Of a stretch of 64,000 bases of DNA, positions 52,880-64,000 are shown piece by piece. Under the pieces are notes generated by a model. The model was not told the origin of the DNA and did not search any database. It saw only the letters and a program-made list of their open reading frames with translations. A program made the position numbers and the translations under genes. Position 1 is the first letter of the stretch, and every line of letters begins with the position of its first letter. The stretch is from Solanum dulcamara (lineage: Eukaryota; Streptophyta; Magnoliopsida; Solanales; Solanaceae), in NCBI RefSeq assembly GCF_947179165.1, contig NC_077242.1, forward strand, positions 76,985,097 through 77,049,096, given 5' to 3'.

Positions 52880-54803
52880 GATTTGCTGACCGTAACGAAC
52901 TTGACTCTGCCCCAAAAAGGGCGGGAAGACCTTTGACCTGGGTTGAGGAGGTATTGGGGTCGCTTTTATTTAGGACTTTAGTCTGTAACAAGGCTCGAAG
53001 ACCTCCGGCTGGATTTGAAATGGATCAGGTAGGGCATCCGTTTACGATGTGGGTGGGATTAGCAGTTTTCTCTATTTTCTTCAATGGTAGGAAATAGGCA
53101 TCAGCAGGGGTATATGGGAGGAAACCAGTCTGCAGTAATTCAAATTGCTCCTTAGGATCACTAAGTAAAATCTTGACTCACACATACCGCGGTGTATTGT
53201 TGTCAACTCACATAGTCGCACCTACCAGCAATAAGACGACTACTCCCTGCACGCCACTAAACGGCGCTATTTAATGCTTGGGTTAGCCCAATACAAGAAC
53301 TACAACCCAACCTAGCTTAAGGCTAAAGCCGTGGACTACACCCCCGTGAGAGCCCTCTATTTGACTAACATACTCCCTTTTGATCTCCCCCATACCTTCA
53401 TATCAAAGCTGGGAATGATTGACTTTTGGATTCAAATAATAGCGCATAATGGAAGTACTCCTTCCCATTTCTTCTTTTATGATCTTATCTACTTGAAATG
53501 CTTACCTGTAAGTGCAGAGAAGGTACCCAGGGGACAAAACGAAAGGGTATTGAAAGGTCTTCAATTAAAGCTTCGCCAGTACTTGAAAGACTCGAAAGAC
53601 CTACTTGATGAGTTTGCTTATGAGTGAGTTCGTAGGTGCCTTTAAGTCGAGTGTAGCGAAGGGATTCTCCTAAGAGAAGCTTTAGCCTTTGAACCTGAAA
53701 CGACTTTTTTGAGCTGTCTCAGTAGTGACCGACTTTATTTTATTAGCTGTATGATTAGTGGCTTAGCTGTTAGCTGTCTAAAAGCTACGGTAAATAAATC
53801 CTTTTTGAAAATAAACCACTAATCCGCCTTAGGTACTCTTTTAAGTTCGTGTAAGGCAGAGGGAATGAAGGGACCTGCAGGAGGCTGAAAAGCCATAGTG
53901 CGCTAGCGCTAGCGAGTTAGCACAACAACTTAGTGTCTTGTTTTCTTCGCTGCTTTTTTTACATAAGGTCCACAAGAAAGCGGTTGCTAAGGCTTGTAGC
54001 TTGCTTCTGTCCTTAGTCAATTTTGTACTAAAGCTGTTCTGACTGCCGTATCTTTTTTTAACCTAATACCTTCCTCTGTAATCTCTGGTCTCTCTCTTTT
54101 TGAGAGAAGATTTTCTACCACGCCTGCCTATGAAGAACTTCAAGTCTATCGGGAAAGGATGTGGTGGTAACCCCCGCAGCTTTGTCTAGAATCGGGCGTC
54201 CAACCGTGTAGGAAGACTTACCCTAGCCACTATAGCGACCCCACCCCCAACTGACGCTGAGAAGCACCCTCCACCCACTTCTATTTTTCCGTGTGCCCAA
54301 TAGCCCGCCCGCCCGGGTTTTGAGACCCTTTCTGATTACCTCACTCAATCTCATGAGAAGCAAGCCCAGCAGGCCCTGCCTTAACCTGTCCTCAGACAGC
54401 CAGCCCTCACCAGGCTGCTAGCATTGCTAAATGCTCCACCACAAAGCAAGCTTTCCCGAATACGACAGATGCAGAAGTGGCTAAAGAAGTCGGAGGAAGA
54501 AAGTAGTTGGACAACTGTATACACGAGGGTACATTAGTATTCTGGGAATTGGCAACATTGAAAGAAAGGATAAGGGGTATGAATAAACTTTTTTAGGTCT
54601 TGCTCTACTAAAGTAGTCGGCCTAACCTTCGGTTCACGCAACCAAGTTTTTCTTTCTCACCCCTTATGTACTTTTTTTTACTTCATCCATACTTTTTCAC
54701 TTTTTCTAAAGTGTAGGGCAAACGGCGCCCTCTACTTCTACTTCTAACTAAAAGCGAACAACCGGCATTGCAAGCAAATAGAAATCCCCTGCCCATTTGC
54801 GTC
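52880..54803. mobile_element. Organelle-like insert, copy 3
   Basis: It has the same two junctions as copies 1 and 2 and is about 1924 bp long. It has the 210-bp segment missing from copy 1, with the repeat AACTT retained at both of its edges. It also has a private 7-bp duplication giving TTAGCTGTTAGCTGTC near 53763. Substitutions accumulate across it, including some that weaken the hairpin at TAAGGCAGA. No functional gene was recognised. Confidence 0.85.
53331..53630 (+). pseudogene. 98-aa ORF with NB-LRR coiled-coil-like end, copy 3
   Basis: Third copy of the frame at 25618 and 42894. The initiator position is again GTG. Differences include R-to-W in the first half, P-to-Q in the GPNE segment and A-to-V before LKG. 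The KDSKDLLDEFAYE end, the TGA and the following VRR are intact. Change is spread over the frame, with no sign that function has been kept. Confidence 0.35.
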
Positions 54804-57800
54804 GCCTAATTCTTATTGCGTCACCAATAAAATGCTCCTAAACCCTTCTAAAGCACCGTCAGGGCTACTGGAGTCATTCCCTAGGTCGTTACGGACGCTA
54901 CTATAGAAGAATACAAGAACATTCAACCCGGACCCCCGGCACCTAAAAAATCTGTGGGCTAACACACACAAAAAACAGACAAAATTGCCTAATTCCTATT
55001 GCGTTGCTAATAAAATGCTCCTAAACCCTTCTAAAGCACCTCCGAGGCTACTGAGGTCATTCTCTAGGTCATTATGAATGCTACTATGGAAGAATCTAAG
55101 AAAATTCGACCCGGACCCCCGGCACCTAACATATCTGTGGGCTAACACACACGAAAAATTGGAAAAATTGCCTAATTCTTATTGTGTCGCCAATAAAATG
55201 TTCCAAAACCCCTCGAAAGCGCCGCCGGGGCTACTGAAGTCTTTCCCTAGGTCGTTACAGACGCTATTATGGAAGAATCCAAAAGTATTCGATCCGGACC
55301 CTCAGTAGCTAAAAAATCTGTGGGCTAACACACACGAAAAACTAGCAAAATTGCCTAATTCCTATTTCATCACCAATAAAATGCTCCTAGACCCCTCTAA
55401 AGTGCCTCCGGGGCGACTAGATTCGTTCCTTAGGTCGTTACGGACGTTACTATGGAAGAATCCAAAAAAATTAAACCAGAACCCCAGGCACCTAAAAAAT
55501 TCGTGGGCTAACACACACGAAAAACTGGCAAAATTGCCTAATTCCTATTGCGTCGCAAATAAAATGCTCCTAAACCCCTTTAAAGTGCCGCCGGGGCTAC
55601 TGAAATCGTTCCCTAGGTCGTTACAGACGCTAATATAGAAGAATCCAAAAGAATTCGACCCGGAACCCCGGCACCTAAAAAATCTGTGTACTAACACGCA
55701 CGAAAAACTGGCAAAATCACCTAATTCCTATTTCGTCGCCAATAAAATGCTCCTAAACCCTTTAAAGTGCCATCGGGGCTACTGAAGTCGTTCCCTAGGG
55801 AGTTACGGATGCTACTATGGAAGAATCCAAGAAAATTCAACCTGAACCCTGGCACCTAAAAAATCAGTGGGTTAACACACACGAAAAACTGGCAAAATTG
55901 CTTAATTCCTATTTTATTGCTAATAAAATGCATCAAAACCCTCTAAAGCGCCTCTGGGGCTACTAGATTCATTCTCTAGGTCGTTACGGATGCTACTATG
56001 GAATAATCCAAGCAAATTCGGCCCGGCCCCCAGCACCTAAAAAATCTATGGGCTAACACATATGAAAAACTGGCAAAATCGCCTAATTCCTATTGCGTCG
56101 CCAATAAAATGTTCCTAAACCATTCTAAAACGCTGTCGGGGCTACTGTAGTCGTTCACTAGGTCGTTATGGACGCTACTATGGAAGAATACAAGAGAATT
56201 CGACCCGAACCCTCGGCACCTAAAAAATCTGTGGAATAACACACACGAAAAACTAGAAAATTGCCTAATTTCTATTTCATTGCCAATAAAATGCTTCTAA
56301 ACCCCTCTAAAGCGCCTTCGGGGCGACTAGATTCGTTCCCTAGGTCGTTACGGACGTTACTATGGAAGAATCCAAAAAAATTCACCCAGAACCCGCGGCA
56401 CCTAAAAATTTTGTGGGCTAACATACACGAAAAACTGGCAAAATTGCCTAATTCCTATTGCGTCGCAAATAAAATACTCCTAAACCCCTTTAAAGAGCCG
56501 TTGGGGCTACTGAAGTTGTTCCCTAGGTCGTTACAGACGCTACTATGGAAGAATCCAAAATAATTCGACCCGGAACCCCAGCACCTAAAAAATCTGTGTA
56601 CTAACACGCACGAAAAACTAGCAAAATCACCTAATTCCTATTTCGTCGCCAATAAAATGCTTCTGAACCCTTTAAAGTGCCATCGGGGCTACTGAAGTCG
56701 TTCCCTAGGGAGTTACGGATGCTACTATGGAAGAATCCAAGAAAATTCAACCTGAACCCTGGCACCTAAAAAATCAGTGGGTTAACACACACGAAAAACT
56801 GGCAAAATTGCTTAATTCCTATTTTATTGCTAATAAAATGCATCAAAACCCTCTAAAGCGCCTCTGGGGCTACTAGATTCATTCTCTAGGTCGTTACGGA
56901 TGCTACTATGGAATAATCCAAGCAAATTCGGCCCGGCCCCCAGCACCTAAAAAATCTGTGGGCTAACACATATGAAAAACTGGCAAAATCGCCTAATTCC
57001 TATTGCGTCGCCAATAAAATGTTCCTAAACCATTCTAAAGCGCTGTCGGGGCTACTGTAGTCGTTCCCTAGGTCGTTATGGACGCTACTATGGAAGAATA
57101 CAAGAGAATTCGACCCGGACCCTCGGCACCTAAAAAATCTGTGGAATAACACACACGAAAAACTAGAAAATTGCCTAATTTCTATTTCATTGCCAATAAA
57201 ATGCTTCTAAACCCCTCTAAAGCGCCTTCGGGGTGACTAGATCCGTTCCCTAGGTCGTTACGGACGTTACTATGGAAGAATCCAAAAAAATTCACCCAGA
57301 ACCCGCGGCACCTAAAAATTTTGTGGGCTAACATACACGAAAAACTAGCAAAATTGCCTAATTCCTATTGCGTCACAAATAAAATACTCCTAAACCCCTT
57401 TAAAGAGCCGTCGGGGCTACTGAAGTTGTTCCCTAGGTCGTTACAGACGCTACTATGGAAGAATCCAAAAGAATTCGACCCGGAACCCCGGCACCTAAAA
57501 AATCTGTGTACTAACACGCACGAAAAACTAGCAAAATCACCTAATTCCTATTTCGTCGCCAATAAAATGCTCCTAAACCCTTTAAAGTGCCATCGGGGCT
57601 ACTGAAGTCGTTCCCTAGGGAGTTACGGATGCTACTATGGAAGAATCCAAGAAAATTCAACCTGAACCCTGGCACCTAAAAAATCAGTGGGTTAACACAC
57701 ACGAAAAACTAGCAAAATTGCTTAATTCCTATTTTATTGCTAATAAAATGCATCAAAACCCTCTAAAGCGCCTCTGGGGCTACTAGATTCGTTTTCCAGG

Positions 57801-60800
57801 TCGTTACGGATGCTACTATGGAATAATCCAAGCAAATTCGGCCTGGCCCCCAGCACCTAAAAAATCTGTGGGCTAACACATATGAAAAACTGGCAAAATC
57901 GTCTTATTCTTATTGCGTCGCCAATAAAATGTTCCTAAACTATTCTAAAGCGATGTCGGGGCTACTGTAGTCGTTCCCTAGGTCGTTATGGACGCTACTA
58001 TGGAAGAATACAAGAGAATTCAACCCGGACCCCCGGCACCTAAAAAATCTATGGAATAACACACACGAAAAACTAGAAAATTGCCTAATTTTTATTTCCT
58101 TGCTAATAAAATACTTCTAAACCCCTCTAAAGCACCTTCGGGGCGACTAGATTCGTTCCCTAGGTCGTTACGGACGTTACTATGGAAGAATCCAAAAAAA
58201 ATCAACCAGAACCCCCGGCACCTAAATATTTTGTGGGCTAACATACACGAAAAACTGGCAAAATTGCCTAATTCCTATTGCGTCGCCAATAAAATACTCC
58301 TAAACCCCTTTAAAGCGCCGCCGGGGCTACTAAAGTCGTTCCCTAGGTCGTTACAGACGCTACTATGGAAGAATCCAAAAGAATTCGACCCGGAACCCCG
58401 GCACCTAAAAAATCTGTGGACTAACACGCACGAAAAACTGGCAAAATCGCCTAATTCCTATTTTGTCACCAATAAAATGCTCCTAAACCCTTTAAAGTGC
58501 CGTCGGGGCTACTAAAGTCGTTTCCTAGGGCGTTATGGATGTTACTATGAAAGAATCCAAGAAAATTCGACCTAGATCCCCGGCACCTAAAAAATCTGTT
58601 GGCTAACACACACGAAAAACTGGCAAAATTACCTAATTTCTAGTGCATCGCCAATAAAATGCTCCTAAACCCCTCTAAAGCGCCACCGGGCTACTAAAGT
58701 CATTTCCTAAGTCATTACGGATACTACTATGGAAGAATCCAAGAAAAATCGATCTGAACCCCCAGCACCTAAAAAATCCTTGGGTTACCAAACACGAAAA
58801 ACTGAAAAAATCAATTAATTTCTATTGCATCGCTAATAAAATGCTCTTAAGCTCCTCTAAAGTACCGTCGGGGCTACTAGATTTGTTCCCTAGATCATTC
58901 CGGATGCTACAATGGAGGAATCCAAGAAGATTTAACCTGGACCCCCAGCACCTAAAAAATCTATGGGCTAACATACACGAAAAATTGAAAAAATCTCCTA
59001 ATTCTTATTGCGTCGCCAACAAAATGCTACTAAACCCTTCTAAAGCATTGTCAGGGCTACTAGAGTCATTCCCTAGGTCGTTACGGATGCTACTATGGAA
59101 TAATCCAAGAAAATTCGACTCGGACCCCCGACACCTAAAACTTTCGTGGGCTAACACACACGAAAAACTGACAAAATTGTCTAATTCCTATTGCATCGCC
59201 AATAAAATGCTCATAAACCCTTCTAAAGCACCGCCGGGGCTACTGAGGTCGTTCCCTAGTTCGTTACGGATACTACTATGGAAGAATCCAAGAAAATTCG
59301 ACCCGGACCCCCGACAACTAAAATATCAGTGGACTAACACACACGAAAAATTGGAAAAATTGCCTAATTCTTATTGCTTCGCCAATAAAATGCTCCTAAA
59401 GCGCCACCGGGGCTACTAAAGTCATTCCCTAGGTCGTTACAGACTCTACTATGGAAGAATCCAAAAGAATTCAACTCGGACCCTCGGTACCTAAAAAATC
59501 TGTGGACTAACACATTTGAAAAACTAGCAAAATTGCCTAATTACTATTGTGTCGCCAATAAAATTCTTCTAAACCCCTCTATAGCGTCGTCGGGGCTACT
59601 AAAGTCTTTCCATATGTCGTTACAGACGCAACTATGGAAGAATCCAAAAAAATTCAACCCGGAGCCCCAGCACCTAAAAAATCTGTGGGCTAACACACAA
59701 AAAAAACTAGCAAAATCACCTAATTTCTATTGCGTCGCCAATAAATGCTCTTAAACCCTTCTAAAGCGTCGTCGGGGCTACTGGAGTCATTCCCTAGGTC
59801 GTTACGAATGCTACAATGGAAGAATCCAAGAAAATTCAACCAGGACCCCCGGCACCTAAAATATTCGTGGGCTAAAACACACGCAAAACTGGAAAAATTG
59901 CCTAATTCCTATATCATTGCCAATAAAGTGCTCCTAAACCCCTCTAAAGCACTTCTGGGCTACTAGAGTCTTTCTCTAGGTCGTTATGAATGCTACTATT
60001 GAAGAATCTAAGAAATTTTGACCTGGACCCCCACACCTAAAAAATATGTGGGCTAACACACATGTAAAACTAACAAAATCGCTTAATTCCTATTGTGTCG
60101 CCAATAAAATGCTCCTAATACCTTCTAAAGCGCCGCCGGAGCTGGTGGAGTCGTTCCCTAGGTCGTTACGGATGCTATTATGAAAGAATCCAAAAATGTC
60201 GACCCGGACCCCGGCACCTAAAAAATCCATGGGCCTAAATTGTCTAATTCCTATTGCATCGCTAATAAAATACTCCTAAACTCCGCTAAAGCGTCGTTGG
60301 GGCTACTGAAGTCATTCCCTAGGTCGTTATGGATGTTACTATGGAAGAATCCAAGAATATTCGACCCGGACCCTAGCACCTAAAAAATCTATGGGCTAAC
60401 ACACATGAAAAACTAGCAAAATCGCCTAATTCATATTGCGTCGCCAATAAAATGCTCCTAAATCCTTTTAAAGCACCGCCAGGGCTACTGAATTCATTCC
60501 CTATGTCATTACGGACGTTACTATAGAAGAATCCAAGAAAGTTCAACCCAGATCCTTGGCACCTAAAAAATCTGTGGGCTAACACACACAAAAAACTGGC
60601 AAAATTAACTAATTCCTATTGCGTCACAATTAAAATGCTCCTAACCCCTCTAAAGTGCCACCGGGGCTACTGAAGTCGTTCCCTAGGTCGTTACGAATGC
60701 TACTATGGAAGAATCTAATAAAATTCGACCCGAACCCCCGGCACCTAAAAAATCTGTGGGCTAACACACACGAACAACTGGCAAAATTGCCTGACTACTA

Positions 60801-61150
60801 TTGCGTCACCAATAAAATGATCCTAAACCCCTTTAAAGCGCCATCGGGGCTACTGAAGTCTTTGCCTATGTCTTTACGGACACTACTATGGAAGAATGCA
60901 AGAAAAGTCCACCCGGACCCCCAGCACCTAAAATATATGTGGGCTAACACACAAATAACTTGCAAAATCACCTAATTTCTATTGCGTCGCCAATAAAATG
61001 CTCATAAATATTTCTAAAGCACCGCCGGGGCTACTGAACTCATTCCCTAGGTCGTTATGAACGCTACTATGGAAGAATCCAAGAAAATTCGACCCAGACC
61101 CCCGGCACCTAAAATATCTGTGGGCTAACACACACGCAAAACTGGCAAAA
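54804..61150 (+). repeat. Satellite family A, final block (about 35 monomers)
   Basis: It opens with the same variants seen after the other two inserts and then contains a tight 910-bp higher-order repeat. After about 58500 it becomes a set of more diverged monomers like block 1. The last monomer ends inside the conserved box at ACTGGCAAAA, where the minus-strand LTR-like element begins. Divergence increasing toward the edge fits array-edge ageing. Confidence 0.96.
55690..58420 (+). repeat. Higher-order repeat of 910 bp, three copies
   Basis: TTCCCTAGGGAGTTACGGAT occurs at 55791, 56701 and 57611, exactly 910 bp apart (five monomers, 915, minus 5 bp). Copies one and two (55791-56700 and 56701-57610) are almost identical by eye, sharing rare words such as ACCCGCGGCACC and TTTAAAGAGCCGT. 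The third copy diverges after the shared start. Confidence 0.9.
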
Positions 61151-62057
61151 TGATGAAAGTGCATCATATGAAACATCTTAAAACAACCCACCTTATACAC
61201 TTTAAAACTACCTTTCAAGCATTCATATAAGGACCGTAACAAAATCATTCATTTCATGAAATTGATGGTCAATATATATCAATTTAAGTAAATAAACTTT
61301 AAATATATCATAATATATGCATTTGGAATCATCATGTAAAATCTCATAAGAATTCACTATTTAGAATTTGAAATATCAAGTTGAGAAAATATTTGGGCAC
61401 CAGGGGTAGAAGAACCCATGGATGAAAACCCACATACCTTAGAGAGGAACTTGAAGAAGAAGTGGAGGAGTCTTGATGTTAGGTCTTCAATGGAAAGCTT
61501 GAATATTTTGAGTTTGAGAGGATTTTGTTGGAGATGAAGAGAGAGAAGAGGATGAAGTTTGGGGTTTTGAGTAGGCTAAAGACTACAAAATGCCCTAAAA
61601 ATGCGTCCAAGAATGTATATATATAATAGGGAATGGTCAAAATTTCCCTTACTAAAATCTGGAAAAACTGGCCAAGTCTGCGCCAAGTCCGCTTCGTGAA
61701 CTTGTCGCGCACCTCTCTGGTCAATTGGGTATAACTTTTTACTTCAAACTTTAAAAATTATAAGCTGGTAGTGTTGGAAAGAAGACTCAAAGACCTTTAA
61801 TTTGATAGATCATGGTCCACCCAATTAGTTATAGTTTAGGAGATATGGTTGTTTGAAGTTGACCCTCTTACTACCTCATATGAAAATTTAGTCGATAGAA
61901 ATTCTTTGGACTTGACTTGATTTTAGAGATATCTTATGACCCTAAACCACATCTAATACTCTTAAAATACTTAGGAATTAATCCTAACTCATATATGCAA
62001 TTAGAAGTCATCGGGTTCAAGCCTATACGCCCATGAAGAATGATTCGGGTCTTGACA
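61151..62057 (-). mobile_element. LTR-like element, 907 bp, at the A/B satellite junction
   Basis: Read on the minus strand it starts TGTCAAGACCCGAATC and ends TTTCATCA (TG...CA). Flanks are CAAAA (61146-61150) and CAGAA (62058-62062), a 5-bp duplication with one mismatch. On the minus strand a TATATATATAC run near 61615-61625 is followed by a pyrimidine-rich leader with ATCCTCTTCTCTCTCTTC and a possible splice donor AAGGTATGTGGG, like an LTR promoter and leader. The stretch near 61725-61860 (GGGTATAACTTTTTACTTC, GAAAGAAGACTCAAAGACC) matches phrases I recall from Solanaceae retroelements. No protein domain is present, so a solo LTR is likely. Confidence 0.65.
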
Positions 62058-64000
62058 CAGAAAATTTTCATGGTGTTAAATCAATGCACCGTGGATTATG
62101 TCGAGGCCGCACATACTAATACCTCGGTACCTATAGAGGGTCCCAATATGGTTTCTGAGAAAAATTCACTGGAAGCAGTTCACCAAAAATATCAATGGCT
62201 AACAAACATGAAAAAATTAGAAAATCGTACTGATATCCTAATTATGCTTGTCCGGCTAATGAATATTATAAACACATCATGGATTATGCTGAGACCACAA
62301 GTACTGATCCCATGATACCTACGATGGGTACTATAATGGTTTTAAAAAAATCCATCGAAAATTAATTCATCAAAAATATTAATGAGCTAAAAAACATGAA
62401 AAAATAGCAAAATCGCCCAATTTCACTTGTATGGTCCCTAAATGGTATGAATCCATTGTAGATCACACCGAGGTTCCAATTACTTATCCCTTATATACCT
62501 ACGAAGGGAACCATAACGGTTTTCGAGAAAAATACATCGAAAGCTAGTTCACCAAAAATATCCATGAGTTAACACACAAGATAAAATGGCAAAATCGCCT
62601 AATTCTGCTTATGCAGCCCCTAAATGTTATGAACGCACTATGGATCGTGCCTAGGCCGCACTTACTATTTCCTCGAGTACCTACGAAGGATCCCATAATG
62701 GTTTTTGATAAAAATCCATCGAAAGCTAGTTCACCAAAAATATCAATAGGTTAACACACATGAAAAATTAGAAAATCGTATAATTCTGTTTGTACGGACC
62801 TAAATGCTATGAACGCACTATGCATCATGCCGAGGCCACACATAATGATCCCTTTTACTATGGATGTTCCCATAATAATTTCCGAGAAAAAAATCCACTG
62901 AATGCCAATTCACAAAAATGTTCATGGGCTAACACACAAAAAAATGGAAAAATCAAATAATTATTCTTATCGGTTCCTAAATGCCATAAACGCGCCAAGA
63001 ATCATACCGAGGCCGCACATACTAATCCCTCGGGTACGTATAGAGGGTCCCATGATGGTTTCTAAGAAAAATACATGAAAAGTCAGTTCACCAAAAATAT
63101 TCATGCGTTAACACACATACCGAGGCTACACATATTGATTCCCTAGTCTTTAAAGAGGGTCCCATAATAGTTTTCAAGTAAAATCCACTAAAAGCCAGTT
63201 TGCCAAAAATATCCATTGTTAACACACACTAAAAAAATTTAAATCGCCAAATTTCGCTTGTGTGACCCATAAATACTATGAATGGGTGGTGGATTGTACT
63301 GAGGCTGCATGTACTAATTTTCCAGGTACCTACATAGGTTCTTGTAATGGTTTTCGAGAAAAATCCACTAAAACTAAGTTCACCAAAAATATCCATTGGT
63401 TAACACATACGAAATATTAGAAAAATCTCTTAATTATGCCTGTGCGACAATGTCGTGGCCGCACGTACTCATCTCATGGGTATCTATAGAGGGTCCTATA
63501 ATAATTTTCGAGAAAAATCCAATGAAAGTCAGTTCCCCAAAAATATCCATAAGCTAACATACACGAAAAAATGGCAAAATCGCCTAATTTTGCTTGTGCG
63601 GTCCTTAAATGTTATGAATTTATCGTAGATTATGCCGAGGCCGCACTTACTGATTTCTCAGATACCTACGGAGGGTCCCATAATAATTTCAATAAAAAAT
63701 CCAATGGAAATCAGTTCTCTAAAAGTATTCATGTGCTAACATACACAAAAGAAATGACAAAATTGCCTAATTCAACTTATGCGGCTCTTAAATGCTATAA
63801 AAGCATCATGAATCATGTCGAGACCGCACGTTCTGATCTCCCAGATACCTATGGAGGTTCCCATATCTATTTTTGAGAAAAAAATCTATCGTTACCAAGT
63901 TCACCAAAATAATCAATTGGCTAACACACTAAAAATAGAAAAATCATCTAATTTTGCTTCTGCGATCCCTAAATACTAGCAATGCAACATGGATCATACG
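62058..64000 (+). repeat. Satellite family B, right flank (about 10-11 monomers)
   Basis: Monomers share words with the left flank: CACCGTGGATTATG, GAGGCCGCAC, GGTACCTA, GAGGGTCCCATAATGG, TTTTCGAGAAAAATCCA, AGTTCACCAAAAATATCCAT and the conserved box. One monomer is internally deleted (CACACATACCGAGGC near 63118). The 101-aa frame at 63571-63876 shows an exact 61-residue step between MAKSPNF and MTKLPNS, that is 183 bp, but it is satellite read-through. Monomers are more diverged than in A. The array continues past the window. Confidence 0.9.

Noticed and set aside
61151..61180. Hammerhead ribozyme-like TGATGA...GAAAC at the start of the LTR-like element
   Set aside because: The CTGATGA core is not matched (AATGATGA) and the required stems could not be found.
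1..64000. Telomeric TTTAGGG arrays marking a subtelomere
   Set aside because: No run of the plant telomere repeat was seen, so the chromosomal position (centromeric, subtelomeric or interstitial) stays open.

Overview
This window looks like nuclear plant heterochromatin, most likely from a Solanaceae species. The family assignment is an inference from the style of the LTR sequences (termini such as GGGTCGTGACA / TGTCAAGACCC), not from a database match. No intact protein-coding gene, rRNA or tRNA gene could be supported. About 71% of the window (roughly 45.4 kb, about 248 monomers) is one satellite family, called A here, with a 183-bp monomer. Because 183 = 3 x 61, reading frames run through many monomers on both strands. 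These account for nearly all the long ORFs and I do not treat them as genes.

Layout, left to right. 1-638: diverged satellite family B (about 181-186 bp period). 639-3322: AT-rich, retroelement-like non-satellite DNA. 3323-12625: satellite A block 1. 12626-15711: non-satellite insertion containing a T-rich tract and a giant foldback element (arms about 660 bp, 14036-15368). 15712-25166: A block 2. 25167-26870: organelle-like insert, copy 1. 26871-42442: A block 3, with clear higher-order repeats. 42443-44360: organelle-like insert, copy 2. 44361-45233: A. 45234-48994: a 3.76-kb solo LTR with a perfect 5-bp target duplication. 48995-52879: A. 52880-54803: insert copy 3. 54804-61150: A with a 910-bp higher-order repeat. 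61151-62057: a second LTR-like element, minus strand, sitting exactly at an A/B junction. 62058-64000: satellite B.

The architecture is a core of A flanked on both sides by B, with non-satellite DNA at each A/B transition. A and B share only one strongly conserved box of about 40 bp (GGCTAACACACA...GGCAAAATCGCCTAATT), yet have nearly the same monomer length and the same reading frame through the box. Both LTR-like elements entered the same base position of that box, and the right edge of the organelle-like insert lies a few bases away.

Inferred history: one organelle-like insertion into A; amplification of that insert with flanking satellite into three copies; a 210-bp microhomology deletion in copy 1; later insertion of the long LTR element beside copy 2, since copies 1 and 3 retain the empty site; and local higher-order-repeat expansion with periods of 1056/874, 2484 and 910 bp. 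All identities and counts are by eye.
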